Of a stretch of 64,000 nucleotides of DNA, positions 24,411 to 34,064 are shown one piece after another. Under the pieces are notes generated by a model. That model did no database searches. It saw nothing but the letters and a program-made list of their open reading frames with translations, and was not told the origin of the DNA. A program made the translations under genes and the position numbers. Positions within the stretch are counted from its first letter, which is position 1. Each line of letters opens with the position of its first letter. The stretch is from positions 682,001 through 746,000 of the forward strand of contig JAXLXE010000002.1 in NCBI GenBank assembly GCA_046328115.1, read 5' to 3'. Source of the stretch: JAXLXE01 sp046328115. Its GTDB lineage: Bacteria > Chloroflexota > UBA6077 > JACCZL01.

Positions 24411-26858
24411 TTACACCGCGGGGCGGAGGGCTCTCACCCGCACCAGATGCCCGTTGGACGTCCGCTCTACCGGCTCGCGGAGCAGCTCCTCAAGGGGTCT
24501 GGGGCGCCCGATCCCGTAGCCCTGGACCATGTCCACGCCGATAGCCTGGAGCTCCCGCAGGGTGGCTTCATTTTCCACGTGCTCGGCCACGGTCTGCATT
24601 CCCAGGGTCTGCGCAAGCTGGTGGATGGAGTCAGCGATGCTTCGGTCCACTGGATCGATCACGATATCGCGCACGAGCGTCCCGTCTATTTTCAAGATAG
24701 ACACGGGCAAGTGCTTGATGTGCGCGAAGGAGGTGAAGCCGCTGCCGAAATCGTCCAGCGCAAACTGGCAGCCAAGCGCGGAGACCGCGTCAATGAACGA
24801 GCGGGCGAGCCCGGGCTGGGCCAGGGCAGCGGTCTCGGTGATCTCGAAGCAGATCTTGGGCGCGAGCCAGGGCACACGGCCTAGCAGCTCGAGCAGCCGC
24901 CCCAGGAAACCCTCAACCTCCAACGACACCGCCGAGAGGTTAATGGTGCATAGCTGTAGGCGCTTCCGCGCGGCGGCCGGCAGACGGGCCAACCGGTCGA
25001 GCGTAGTCCGGACCACCCATTCGTCGAGCAGATGGATGAGATTGAAACGCTCAGCCGCCGTGATGAACTCGCCGGGCAGTACGAGTGCGCCGTCGCCATC
25101 TTTCATGCGGAGGAGCACCTCGAATCGGAGACGGCCGTCGAATCCTGAGGCGGGGGCTATTGGCTGGCCAAGCAGGGCGAGTGTGTTTTGAGCCAGCGCC
25201 GTCCGGATTCTCGCCACCCACGCAGCCTCACCGCGCCGCTCTGAGACGCGCGGGTTGGTGGGTGTGGCGAGTGCCACGCGGTTCCTTCCCTCGTCCTTGG
25301 CGGCGTAGAGCGCTGCATCCGCATCCGCCACGGCCTCCGCCGCGCCGACCACATCCGGCCCCAGCTCCAGCAACCCCATGCTCAGCGATACGCCGAAGGT
25401 CTTGCCCTCCCAGAAGAAGGAGAGGTCCTCAATGGCCGCCCGCAGGCGTTCTCCCACCTTGATGCCATCCGCAAGCTCACAGTCCGGAAGCAGCACGGCG
25501 AACTCGTCGCCGCCGAACCGTGCGAGCGTGTCGCGGATAGAAATTCGGCTGCGCAGGACGCCCACCACTTGCTTGAGAAGCGCGTCGCCAGCGTGGTGCC
25601 CGCACGTGTCGTTGATGATTTTGAAGTGATCCAGATCGAGCATCAGCAGGCAGCCGCGGGCGTTGGACACGCGTGCGCGCCCGATCACGGCTTCAAGTCG
25701 CTGATCAAGCTCGCGGCGGTTGACAAGGCCGGTGAGCGGATCATGCCGCGCTTGATGCGCCAGGCGCTCCGCGAGTCTGGCGCGCTCGATGGTGGCGCTC
25801 ATCAGCCGGCCGAAGCCGGTCAGCAGGGCACGCTCGTGCTGCTCGGTGAGCGAATCGTCCTCGGCGCAGACGCTCAACGCGCCCACGGTTTCGCCGGAGG
25901 CCTGAATGGGGAGCACGATGGTGGAACCGCAGGCGGTCAGGCTCTCCACGCGGTGGTGATGCCCCTGTCCTTGGAGATTTCGGGCAACGAAGGTCGCACC
26001 GGTGGTCAGGACGCGTCCGAGGGCTGTGCCGTCTAGCTCTACCATCAGCTCTGACTGCACAGTTGGCTGCCCGGATGCGTCCGCTCGGAACAGACGCGCG
26101 GCTGCCCCGTCTGGCTCGCGCAGGGCGTAGGTCACATGTCGAGCGTCCGTGACGCGGGAGAACCCCGCGACGATGGTGGCAAACGCCTCGGCCTCCGTCA
26201 TGGTGGTGGAAAGCTGGAGGCCGATCTCGTTGAGTGCTTCGAGCTTCTCCGTGTAGGCCTTCAATTGCGCGAGCGCCTTGTCCGTACCGGCCAACGAGCG
26301 CAGCCGATCTACGTTCGCCCCGATGAGCGCGCCTACCTGCGTCAACAACTCGACATTGTCAGCCGCGACGACGGCGCCGACCCCACCAACATTCACGGTT
26401 CCAATGACGTTGCCGCCGGCCGTGATGGGCGCATTCATTGCCCAGGTCAGTCGCTGGGCCGCCAAGAGTCGCGAGTCGGCCATGCGACTCCGGGGGTTAG
26501 GCTGCCATCTGACGGCACGCTGTGTCCGAAAACACCGACCAATCAACGACCCGTTCAGCGGCCAGATGGTGCCATTGGGAGCCAGGCCAGCCTCACCCGT
26601 CAGCGCTCGCACCTCCAGGCCGTCTGGCACGGCGAGTGCAATGCTGGACCGGGTGGCCTGGAACATCTTGACCAGCGACGAGGATACGGCCGCGAAGATC
26701 TCCCGCTCCGTTCGGGCCGTGGTAACGCGAACGATCAGTTCGCCAAGCGCCGCGAAGACGCGCGTGCGCCTCCTCGATCGCCTTCTGGCCGCAGAATCCG
26801 CGGCAGGTAGCAACGAGGCACCGGGGCGCTCGCTATTCGAGGCTAGACGCTTGGCCAC
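24411..26858 (-). CDS. GAF-GAF-GGDEF-EAL cyclic-di-GMP signalling protein
   Basis: The 815-aa soluble protein has a first GAF domain (about 40-190), a second (about 210-350), a GGDEF domain with intact FGGDEF near 447-451, and an EAL domain (about 545-795) with EVL in place of EAL but with INLS, FEITET, DDFGSG, KID and AEHVE catalytic landmarks preserved. No RxxD inhibitory site precedes GGDEF. It can in principle both make and degrade c-di-GMP under control of the GAF sensors. The start is a GTG with no clear ribosome binding site. It converges on glcF. Confidence 0.92.
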   Translation of the reverse strand: MAKRLASNSERPGASLLPAADSAARRRSRRRTRVFAALGELIVRVTTARTEREIFAAVSSSLVKMFQATRSSIALAVPDGLEVRALTGEAGLAPNGTIWPLNGSLIGRCFRTQRAVRWQPNPRSRMADSRLLAAQRLTWAMNAPITAGGNVIGTVNVGGVGAVVAADNVELLTQVGALIGANVDRLRSLAGTDKALAQLKAYTEKLEALNEIGLQLSTTMTEAEAFATIVAGFSRVTDARHVTYALREPDGAAARLFRADASGQPTVQSELMVELDGTALGRVLTTGATFVARNLQGQGHHHRVESLTACGSTIVLPIQASGETVGALSVCAEDDSLTEQHERALLTGFGRLMSATIERARLAERLAHQARHDPLTGLVNRRELDQRLEAVIGRARVSNARGCLLMLDLDHFKIINDTCGHHAGDALLKQVVGVLRSRISIRDTLARFGGDEFAVLLPDCELADGIKVGERLRAAIEDLSFFWEGKTFGVSLSMGLLELGPDVVGAAEAVADADAALYAAKDEGRNRVALATPTNPRVSERRGEAAWVARIRTALAQNTLALLGQPIAPASGFDGRLRFEVLLRMKDGDGALVLPGEFITAAERFNLIHLLDEWVVRTTLDRLARLPAAARKRLQLCTINLSAVSLEVEGFLGRLLELLGRVPWLAPKICFEITETAALAQPGLARSFIDAVSALGCQFALDDFGSGFTSFAHIKHLPVSILKIDGTLVRDIVIDPVDRSIADSIHQLAQTLGMQTVAEHVENEATLRELQAIGVDMVQGYGIGRPRPLEELLREPVERTSNGHLVRVRALRPAV

Positions 26859-26966
26859 TACGCGGTCCAGAAATAGAGTGCCATGCGTGAGAACGAGGGA
26901 CGCGCGAGTCAGGGGACGGCGGATGGCAACTGGTCTAGATGAGCGTGCGGGGCCACCACTCTGAGG

Positions 26967-28583
26967 TCAGGTGGGCGCCTGGTACCGCTCCTGGATCTCG
27001 GCCGCATAGCGCGCTTCCGCGTTCCCCCGATCTGTAGCAGTCCACCCCAGGGTCTCGCTCATCAACTCCGCTACGCGCGCCGCAAGCGGGACCGCGCCAC
27101 CGGATCCGAGGCCCAAAGGCACCCGGCGGAGCAGCACATCCGCCAGCGAGATCGCGCCTTCTTCACGCACGGCATGGATAACCTGCGCGGCGATCGCAGG
27201 CGATCCGCTCCCGATCGGGGCCGCCAGTGCCGGGTCGCGGTCGACAAGATCCAGGACGTCAGACGCGTGGGTCCCGTGGAGCCCCACCAGATAGCGGATG
27301 GCTTCAATGCTGACGCCGGCCTGCGCACCGCGCGCGCTCAAGCCCCGTTCCACGGATTCCGGGGGGCTTTCTCCTCCCGGCAGCGGGGCGGACGAGGTGA
27401 TACACCGGGCCCGAACGCCCAGCCTGGCCGCGACGAGCGTTCCTACTTCTTCGGCAATGTCTCGGTACGCGGTGATCTTGCCGCCCAGTACCGAAAGCAG
27501 CCCAGGTGGGCCACCCTGGCGAGCATGCTCCCTGACGGCGTGCTTGCGCGAGACCTGGCCTTCGCGCACACCCTCCTTGCGGACGAGCGCGCGCACACCC
27601 GCCATGCCAAGGTGGATCTGCGCCCGTGCCAGAGATGGGAAGGCCGCGGCAGCCTCCCGCACGAGATAGCGCACGTCATCTGATTCGGCGCGCGCGCGGG
27701 ACGGGTCATCCACGAAGTCAGTATCGGTGGTACCCACGAGGCTGTATCCGTTCCACGGCACCAGGAAGAACACTCGGCCGTCGCGCGCCGCCAAGAGCAG
27801 GATGGCGTTTCGGGTGGTAGGCGCCATGACGAGGTGCACGCCCTTAGTACGACGGAGCAGCGGGCCGCGAACGTCTGGGACGCCGGTCAATGTGCCGTCC
27901 AGCCACGGTCCACTGGCGTTGACGGTCAGCCGGGCTCGAATCTCGTACGGCGCGGTCTCGCCCACGGTTGTGGCGCGCACGCCCTTGACCGCGCCATCCT
28001 CAACCACGAAGCCCTCAGCGCGTGTGTACGTACGAATCAGGCCGCCGTGCCTCGCCGCATCCAGGGCGTTGGCCAGGGCGAGCCGCTCCGGGAACTCCAC
28101 CTGGCAGTCGTAGTAGCGGGCGGCGCCTTGGAGACCCTCTGGATTGAGCGCTGGCTCTGCCGCGAGGGTTTCGGCGCGGCTGAGGAAGCGGTGCCAGGGG
28201 AGGCTCTTGTCGTACGAAAGCAGGTCATAGAGGATCATGCCGAGCCGCAGCCGGTCCCGCTTCCACGCGGGCCAGCGGTACATGGGGACGAGGAAGGGCA
28301 GCGGCTTGACCAGGTGCGGAGCGATTCTGAGGAGCACTTCGCGCTCGCGCATGTCCTCCCGCACCAGGCCAAAGTCCAGCATCTCGAGATACCGGAGGCC
28401 ACCGTGAATGAGGCGTGTGGAGCGCGACGTGGTTCCGGAGCCGATGTCGTCGGCATCAACGAGCGCCACGCTCAGGCCACGGAGCGCGAGATCCCGGGCG
28501 ATACCGCACCCCACGATGCCAGCGCCCACGATCAGCACGTCGTGCGTCCTCCCCTGAAGCTCGGCGCGCGTGGCCAGCTTCAC
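26967..28583 (-). CDS. glpD: aerobic glycerol-3-phosphate dehydrogenase
   Basis: The 538-aa FAD protein has the dinucleotide motif VLIVGAGIVGCGIARDLALRG near the N-terminus, STRLIHGGLRYLE, and PWNGYSLVGTTDTDF typical of GlpD, plus the helical C-terminal domain. It oxidises glycerol-3-phosphate to dihydroxyacetone phosphate and reduces membrane quinone. Its ATG overlaps the stop of the upstream NagD-type phosphatase by 4 bp, so the two are co-translated. Confidence 0.94.
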   Translation of the reverse strand: MKLATRAELQGRTHDVLIVGAGIVGCGIARDLALRGLSVALVDADDIGSGTTSRSTRLIHGGLRYLEMLDFGLVREDMREREVLLRIAPHLVKPLPFLVPMYRWPAWKRDRLRLGMILYDLLSYDKSLPWHRFLSRAETLAAEPALNPEGLQGAARYYDCQVEFPERLALANALDAARHGGLIRTYTRAEGFVVEDGAVKGVRATTVGETAPYEIRARLTVNASGPWLDGTLTGVPDVRGPLLRRTKGVHLVMAPTTRNAILLLAARDGRVFFLVPWNGYSLVGTTDTDFVDDPSRARAESDDVRYLVREAAAAFPSLARAQIHLGMAGVRALVRKEGVREGQVSRKHAVREHARQGGPPGLLSVLGGKITAYRDIAEEVGTLVAARLGVRARCITSSAPLPGGESPPESVERGLSARGAQAGVSIEAIRYLVGLHGTHASDVLDLVDRDPALAAPIGSGSPAIAAQVIHAVREEGAISLADVLLRRVPLGLGSGGAVPLAARVAELMSETLGWTATDRGNAEARYAAEIQERYQAPT

Positions 28584-29377
28584 AGGAACCGCGCCAGATC
28601 CACTACGGAGTCAAGCACGTGGGTGGGAGCAGGGTCCACGGGAACGGCGCCCGGCCGCGTCACTCCCGTGAGCACCAGCGCCGCGTCCATGCCCGCCACC
28701 AGACCCATGCGCACATCGGTCTCCGGACGATCGCCCACCATCAGGCACCGCTCTGGCGCCAGCCCCAACCGAGCAAGCGCCACATCCATGATGAGCGGCG
28801 AAGGCTTGCCAACGATAGTCTCCACGCGGCGCCCCGTGCAGCCCTCTACCGCCCCAATCATGGCAGCGCAGTCCGGCAGCTCATAGCCGTCGAACGGGCA
28901 CGTGCGATCAGGATTGGTCGCGATGAGATCCGCGCCCGCCCTGGAGGCCTCAAAGGCGAGGCGTAGCTTACGGTAATCAAAAGCGCGGTCAAATGAGATA
29001 ACCACCCAGCGCGCCACCGATGGATCCTCCGTGACGTGGATACCAGCAGCGGCCAACTCATCGATGAGTGGCTTCTCGCCGATGACGACCGCGGCCGCGC
29101 CGGGCGTGAGCCTGCCAAGGTAGCGGGCGAGAACCAATGACGAGTTGATGACGTCTTCACTTTCAGTGGGAACGCCCAGCCTGGTGAGCTTCCGCGCATA
29201 CGCCTCCCGAGTATCGATGGGTTTGTTGGACACGAACACGATTCGCTTGCCCGCGCCACGGAGCGCGGCGATAACCCGATCCGCTCCCGGTATGAGCCGA
29301 TCGCTCAGATACACGGTGCCGTCGAGATCGAGTACAAACCCGTCGTATCCGGGAGTCCGCGCCGCGTTACCTGCCAC
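28580..29377 (-). CDS. HAD-superfamily IIA sugar/glycerol phosphatase (NagD-like)
   Basis: The 265-aa protein has HAD motif I DLDGTVYLSD, motif II VFVSNKP, Lys in VGKPSP and motif IV MVGDRPETDVRMG, with the C2A cap of the NagD/phosphoglycolate-phosphatase group. Coupling to glpD suggests glycerol-3-phosphate or a related phosphoester as substrate; 2-phosphoglycolate would instead fit the glycolate genes 5 kb away. Start is a GTG. Confidence 0.88.
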   Translation of the reverse strand: MAGNAARTPGYDGFVLDLDGTVYLSDRLIPGADRVIAALRGAGKRIVFVSNKPIDTREAYARKLTRLGVPTESEDVINSSLVLARYLGRLTPGAAAVVIGEKPLIDELAAAGIHVTEDPSVARWVVISFDRAFDYRKLRLAFEASRAGADLIATNPDRTCPFDGYELPDCAAMIGAVEGCTGRRVETIVGKPSPLIMDVALARLGLAPERCLMVGDRPETDVRMGLVAGMDAALVLTGVTRPGAVPVDPAPTHVLDSVVDLARFL

Positions 29378-29471
29378 CGATCGCCCCGTTTGCTACACCA
29401 GAGGACACGCGAGCAGTGTACCAACGGCGCGACATCAGCCGCGCTTGCGCGAATCCGAGGTTGAGGCTGTC

Positions 29472-30059
29472 GTGGACCATCTCCGCGCGAAACTCATCGC
29501 CATCGAGGGTATTGACCAGGCCGGGAAACAGACGGTGTGCGAGCGTCTGGCTGCCGCCTTACGTGCAGCCGGACTGGATGTAGAGCTCACGGGGTTCCCT
29601 GACTACAGCACGCCACTGGGCGCGGAGATCACGGCCTTCCTGCGTGGTCAGCGCGAGTATCCCGCGCAGGCGCGACAGCTCTTGTACGCGGCAAACCGCT
29701 GGGAGCGGGCCGACGACATCCGCGCGGCGTTGGAGCGCGGTGCCACGGTGATCGTGGACCGGTACATTGCTTCTGGGATGGCGTACGGCGCGGCCCAGGG
29801 GCTCGACGCAGCGTGGATGCGAGAGGTGGAACGGGGTCTGCCAACCGCCGATGTCACGATACTGCTGGATATCACGCCCGCGGAATCGTTGGCCCGCAAG
29901 CCCGGACAGCGCGACTCCTACGAGGCCCGGTCCGACCTGCTGGAACGAGCGCGTGACGTGTATCTGGCGCTCGCCAAGGAAGGCGGCTGGCTGGTGATCG
30001 ACGCTCGCGGCGATCGCGATAGCGTGTGGGCGCTGGCCCGCACGGCGCTGGGGCTCTAA
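29472..30059 (+). CDS. tmk: thymidylate kinase
   Basis: From GTG 29472 (GAGG 5 nt upstream) the 195-aa product begins VDHLRAKLIAIEGIDQAGKQ with the P-loop GIDQAGKQT, then FPDYSTPLG (the dTMP-site Phe-Pro-Asp-Tyr), VDRYIASGMAYG (DRY motif) and LDITPAES. It phosphorylates dTMP to dTDP. The much longer frame from 29145 crosses the opposite-strand phosphatase gene and is not coding. The LID region RKPGQRDSYE is short. Confidence 0.9.
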   Translation: MDHLRAKLIAIEGIDQAGKQTVCERLAAALRAAGLDVELTGFPDYSTPLGAEITAFLRGQREYPAQARQLLYAANRWERADDIRAALERGATVIVDRYIASGMAYGAAQGLDAAWMREVERGLPTADVTILLDITPAESLARKPGQRDSYEARSDLLERARDVYLALAKEGGWLVIDARGDRDSVWALARTALGL

Positions 30060-30085
30060 CCGGCCGCCACCCAGGAGGCAGCAAC

Positions 30086-31069
30086 GTGAACTATGGCGCT
30101 CTGATCTCCAAGTCATTCCGTATGACATTGCGTTACCGGTATCTGTGGCTGCTGACGCTGCTGGCGGGAGGCTCTGGCGCCTCAGGCGGCGGGAGTGGTG
30201 GGGGCCCCGGGAGCAGTGGTGGCCGCGGTGGTACTGGTAGTCCGTTCGACGGCGGCACCGGCGAGCTAGGACGGGTGGCCGCGTCCGCCTGGCAGTGGGT
30301 CCAGGACCACATGGTCTGGATCATGCTGGGGGTTCTGGTGCTGCTGGCCCTGGTCCTCGTGCTCGTGATCCTTGCCATCATCTGCCGTGGGGCGGCTTCC
30401 TGGGCGACATCGCAGCTAGCGCTGGGGCACCCCTGTACGTTGGGGATGGCGTGGCGGAATGGTCAGAGACTGGGATTCCGCTACTTCAGGCTGGGCCTGC
30501 TCTCGTTTGCGATTGGCGGCGGGATTGCGCTGGTCCTGGGCGGAATCGTCGCGGCCATCGTCGTGTCGTATCTCAGCACCGGCAAGTCGCCGGGGCTGGA
30601 GATGATCCCGCTAGTCGTTGCCGGCGTGATCCTGCTGCTGTGCCTGATTCCGTTTTTCATCGCGCTGCGGGTGGCCTTTCTCTACGCGGATCGGGCGCTG
30701 GCGAACGAGGAGATCGGCGCAGTCGCGGCGCTCAAGCACGGCGTGCGTACGCTCTGGGATCGCCTGGGCACCACGGTCCTTGTGTGGCTGATCGACGTGG
30801 GGATGAGCATCGCCATCGGCTTCGGGCTGCTCCTGGTTGTCGCGTTGTGCATGATCCCCCTGGCCGGAGTGGGCGTGGCTATCTACTTCCTGGGCGGCCA
30901 GCAGTTCTCCGCCGGATTGATCGCCTACATCGCCGTGGCGAGCGTGATCTTCTTACTGGTCATGTTGGTAGTAAACGGCGCGGTGGGGACGTTTCACTGG
31001 TCTTACTGGACGCACGCTTACCTGAACCTGACGGGGCGGCTGGATAGCCGCATGGAGCCCGCGGAGTAG
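30086..31069 (+). CDS. polytopic membrane protein of unknown function
   Basis: GTG 30086 has a perfect AGGAGG 7 nt upstream. The 327-aa product starts NYGALISKSFRMTLRYRYLWLLTLLAGG, then a long Gly/Ser linker, and has about six membrane helices. It resembles the broad DUF975/glycerophosphodiesterase-membrane-domain type of bacterial membrane proteins, in which the N-terminal amphipathic helix precedes a helical bundle. It is 26 bp after tmk. No catalytic motif is visible. Confidence 0.75.
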   Translation: MNYGALISKSFRMTLRYRYLWLLTLLAGGSGASGGGSGGGPGSSGGRGGTGSPFDGGTGELGRVAASAWQWVQDHMVWIMLGVLVLLALVLVLVILAIICRGAASWATSQLALGHPCTLGMAWRNGQRLGFRYFRLGLLSFAIGGGIALVLGGIVAAIVVSYLSTGKSPGLEMIPLVVAGVILLLCLIPFFIALRVAFLYADRALANEEIGAVAALKHGVRTLWDRLGTTVLVWLIDVGMSIAIGFGLLLVVALCMIPLAGVGVAIYFLGGQQFSAGLIAYIAVASVIFLLVMLVVNGAVGTFHWSYWTHAYLNLTGRLDSRMEPAE

Positions 31070-31180
31070 TGGCCGGGGTCCCAACGGAGCGGTGCGGACG
31101 ATCCCGCTGGACGAGATCGCGGACTTCGGCGTGCCGCATCTGGGCTCGCCGTCTGGATGTGGTGAGCTTCCGCCGGCTCG

Positions 31181-31903
31181 TCAACCCCGGCCGCGTTCCC
31201 TAAAGTACTCTTCGCGCACCTTTGGCCCGGGCGGGTAGTACTCCGCGATCGGCGCGCCCGCGAGGATCCGGTCGTGGGCGTACGCCTCCACCGCCTCGTT
31301 CTCCGCGGCCTTCTCCGCCACCTGCTCCGCGAGCTCAAATGGGTACGCCAGCACGCCGTCGTCGTCGCCGAATATGAGGTCGCCGGGCAGCACCAGGATG
31401 CCACCGCACTGGATGGGGACGTTGACGTCCGCGGCGTACTTGTTCCGGTTGCTGGCATATGGGTTGGTGCCCTTCAGGAAGAGCGGGCAGCCCATGTCTT
31501 TGAGAATGGGGTAGTCCCTCACGGCGCCGTCCACCACCACGCCGGTGCCGCCGTCGCGATGAAACTGGCCGATCAGCATGTCACCGATGATGCCGGCGCT
31601 CAGATCACCCTGAGCGTCCGCGACGATCACCTGGCCGGCCTTGCCGCGGTGGAAGGGCACGTGGCTGGGCAGCGGCACACCCTGGGCTCTGAGATCTGCC
31701 AGGCGCTTCTTCTGGTCCTCGCGTATGGGGACGAAGCGCACAGTAACGGCGCGGCCGACCATCTTGAGCCCGGGCGTGAAGGCACGGATGCCGGGCATGC
31801 AGACGTTGGCGTAGCCGAGCTCAGACATGACGCTGGAGACCGCGGCGGTCGTCAAACCCTGGTACTTCGCGATCAACTCGTTGGAGATCGTGGTGTCGGT
31901 CAC
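31181..31903 (-). CDS. RraA-family protein (HMG/CHA aldolase-like)
   Basis: The 240-aa protein has the RraA fold with DMLIGQFHRDGGTGVVVDGAVRD, the G-x3-G...DG-x2-RD signature used by 4-hydroxy-4-methyl-2-oxoglutarate aldolases, and a C-terminal extension (AEYYPPGPKVREEYFRERGRG). It may cleave a 2-oxo-dicarboxylate from aromatic breakdown or act as a decarboxylase; regulation of RNase E is unlikely in this lineage. GTG start with GAGG 7-8 nt upstream. The 31070-31180 gap holds no clear element. Confidence 0.85.
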   Translation of the reverse strand: MTDTTISNELIAKYQGLTTAAVSSVMSELGYANVCMPGIRAFTPGLKMVGRAVTVRFVPIREDQKKRLADLRAQGVPLPSHVPFHRGKAGQVIVADAQGDLSAGIIGDMLIGQFHRDGGTGVVVDGAVRDYPILKDMGCPLFLKGTNPYASNRNKYAADVNVPIQCGGILVLPGDLIFGDDDGVLAYPFELAEQVAEKAAENEAVEAYAHDRILAGAPIAEYYPPGPKVREEYFRERGRG

Positions 31904-31989
31904 AGCTCACCTCGCCCTGCATTTGGCACTGACGGCGGGGCAAGTATAGGCCGGCGTGAGACACCACCAAGTGGGCAATAAAGAGAATG

Positions 31990-32017
31990 GGAGCCGGGCC
32001 GTACGGCCTGGCTCCCA
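31990..32017 (-). terminator. terminator of the globin-coupled chemoreceptor gene
   Basis: A 12-position stem (GGGAGCCGGGCC with GGCCTGGCTCCC, one G-T pair) and GTAC loop lies 30 bp after the stop at 32047 and is followed on the minus strand by a T-rich stretch (ATTCTCTTTATT). Confidence 0.7.
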
Positions 32018-32046
32018 CCGCTTGAGGGTTCCGGGGAGTGAACCGG

Positions 32047-33702
32047 CTAGCTGACGGCGCGGAGGTGTGCGCCCCCACCCCGGGCGGGCCGGCCCGCCGC
32101 CTCAACTGCCTCTTCGAGCTGGATGTTGAACTGCCCAACCACGGTGTCCAGCGTGCCCGCGATCTCTGTCAACTGCTGGGTCTGTGCATCGATGGTCCCC
32201 ATCTGCCCAGCCATCTCGTCTGCCGACGCGGAGATCTCCTGCGCCATCGCCCCAGCCTGCTCGGCAATGGCGGCGATACCGCTGGTGGCCTCGCTGATCC
32301 CCCGGCTCTGCGCCGCGATCTCCTCGACCGCCGCGGCGATCTCCGAAACCTGGCGGGCCGTCTCCTGCGTGGCAGACAGGATCTTGTCCAGCGCGTTGCC
32401 AGCCCGAGATGTCTTGTCCACACCAGACTCAACCCGCTGCGCACCTTCACGCATGGCCGAGACCGTGTCGCGCACACTGGTCTGGACGCTGCGCATCAGC
32501 TCGCCAATCTGGCGGGTCTCATTCTGCGAGCGCTCGGCCAGCTTCCGCACCTCGTCGGCAACAACCGCGAATCCCTTGCCGTGCTCGCCGGCGCGGGCCG
32601 CCTCGATGGCAGCGTTCAGAGCCAGCAGGTTGGTCTGCTCGGCGATGTCATCGATGGTCTCGACGACGTTGCCGATGGTGGAGCCCAACCGACCCAGCTC
32701 CTCGACTGACCGAGCGGCCGTGGAAACGACCTCCTGGATGCCGGCCATGCTCTCCACCGCGTCCCGCACCGACGAGGCGCCTTCCTCGGCACTCTGGCGG
32801 GTCTGCTCGCCCAGGCTGGACACGGACTGTGCGCTGGCGGCCACGCGCTCAACGCCCTCGGTCATCTGGCTGATGTTGGCGCCCACCTCGGTCACGGACC
32901 GCGCCTGGTCCTGCGCGCCAGCAGCCGACTGCTGCACCGCCGTAGACACCTGCGCCACCGACTGGGTGGACTGCTCCACAGCACCGCGGAGCTCCTGGCT
33001 GGCAGCCGACAGCGTGGCGCTGGCTCGGACGGTCTCCGCCAGCGCGCCGCGAACGACGTTCTTGAGATCCGCGTAGTACTCAGACAGGTCGTGCTCCGCC
33101 CGCTGTACCTTCACCGCCCCCAGGTCCAGACCAATGTTCTCCAGGTAGTCGTAGAAGAATGCATCGCAGACGGCCTGCATGTCATAGATGAAGACGGCAA
33201 AGATGGCCCGCTCAGCCTGGGCCCGCAGCAGCGGACGGTGGAAGTAGCTCCGCTGGAGGTACTTGCGCACCAGGTCCTGATACATGGCGTAGGAGCCCAG
33301 GTACCACTTGAGTGGCAGGTCGATGACGTTGTGCAGCTTGCCGACCTTGAGCCGCTTCTCGAAGTAATCCGGACCAAACGTGCCGCCGGCCGCGGCCTCC
33401 TCAAAGATCTGCGCAAAGTAGCCGGCCTGCGCCGCCTCCAGGTGGCCACGCAGGTCATTGATGGACATGCCCTTCTGCTTCGCGAAGGCGTCAAAGAACT
33501 CGCGGGTCGGGGCGAACGCGAACTGATGGTCGTAGAACTCCTTGGCCAGCGGCTTCGCAATGCGGCGCGCCCAGCCAACCAGCCCGGCGAGCACCTTCAC
33601 ATCTCGCTTCTCGAACCGGGCGAACTGGCGCCTCAGCGCCAGGTTGGTGTCATTGATCGAATACAGCTCGACCAGCTTGACCGGCTTCTGATCGTTTCGC
33701 AT
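32047..33702 (-). CDS. globin-coupled methyl-accepting chemotaxis protein (HemAT-like)
   Basis: From ATG 33702 the 551-aa soluble protein has an N-terminal sensor globin (residues about 10-195) with proximal haem ligand His124 in GKLHNVIDLPLKWYLGSY, then a methyl-accepting coiled-coil domain with the hairpin tip (DDIAEQTNLLALNAAIEAAR, EHGKGFAVVADEVRKLAERS). No membrane segments are present. It should sense O2 (or NO/CO) and signal to CheA, as HemAT does in aerotaxis. No che genes lie in the window. The leader (33703-33831) contains a palindrome that also occurs in the truncated duplicate upstream. Confidence 0.94.
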   Translation of the reverse strand: MRNDQKPVKLVELYSINDTNLALRRQFARFEKRDVKVLAGLVGWARRIAKPLAKEFYDHQFAFAPTREFFDAFAKQKGMSINDLRGHLEAAQAGYFAQIFEEAAAGGTFGPDYFEKRLKVGKLHNVIDLPLKWYLGSYAMYQDLVRKYLQRSYFHRPLLRAQAERAIFAVFIYDMQAVCDAFFYDYLENIGLDLGAVKVQRAEHDLSEYYADLKNVVRGALAETVRASATLSAASQELRGAVEQSTQSVAQVSTAVQQSAAGAQDQARSVTEVGANISQMTEGVERVAASAQSVSSLGEQTRQSAEEGASSVRDAVESMAGIQEVVSTAARSVEELGRLGSTIGNVVETIDDIAEQTNLLALNAAIEAARAGEHGKGFAVVADEVRKLAERSQNETRQIGELMRSVQTSVRDTVSAMREGAQRVESGVDKTSRAGNALDKILSATQETARQVSEIAAAVEEIAAQSRGISEATSGIAAIAEQAGAMAQEISASADEMAGQMGTIDAQTQQLTEIAGTLDTVVGQFNIQLEEAVEAAGRPARGGGAHLRAVS

Positions 33703-33774
33703 CTCGGAACCCTCTGCTCCTTCCACCGCATAGCGGGAATGTGGTTGCACATCACCGCCATCCCAGGAGCTGCG

Positions 33775-33785
33775 GTCCTCAGGAC
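33775..33785 (-). other. conserved palindromic leader element of the chemoreceptor gene
   Basis: The 11-bp palindrome GTCCTCAGGAC sits in a block (about 33758-33788) that is nearly identical to a block upstream of the truncated duplicate (palindrome at 34134-34144). On the mRNA it reads GUCCUGAGGAC followed by CGCAGC and CCUGGGAUGGC. Conservation of this non-coding block suggests a regulatory RNA or operator; I could not assign it to a riboswitch class. Confidence 0.4.
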
Positions 33786-33836
33786 GACCTGCCTCGGCAA
33801 CTCTGGTCACCGACGCATGAATAACGGACATTGCTG

Positions 33837-34064
33837 TCAGGTGGGGACGGGGTTCTTGGGATCGGGGAAATTCCCGAATCCGCTTGGGCAGCGCTCCTTA
33901 CGACAAGGGCGAGGCACCCAGCGGCGGCGCGCCCAGCCAACCAGCCCGGCGAGCACCTTCACATCTCGCTCCTCGAACCGGGCGAACCGCCGGCGGAGCG
34001 CCAGGTTGGTGTGGTTGATCGAGTACTGATCGACCAGCTTGACCGGAGTCTGAACAGTTGGCAT
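33837..34064 (-). pseudogene. truncated duplicate of the globin-coupled sensor N-terminus
   Basis: From ATG 34064 about 46 residues (PVKLVDQYSINHTNLALRR..., ending KVLAGLVGWARR) repeat the start of the neighbouring chemoreceptor almost exactly, then the frame continues into unrelated sequence and stops at 33837. About 250 bp including the leader are duplicated at an offset of about 358 bp (33.56-33.81 kb and 33.92-34.17 kb). The haem-binding part is missing, so it cannot be a globin sensor; it is most likely a tandem-duplication remnant. Confidence 0.75.

Noticed and set aside
29145..29471. N-terminal extension of thymidylate kinase
   Set aside because: It overlaps the opposite-strand NagD-like gene, has no kinase features, and a GTG with a GAGG site starts the protein at the correct family position.
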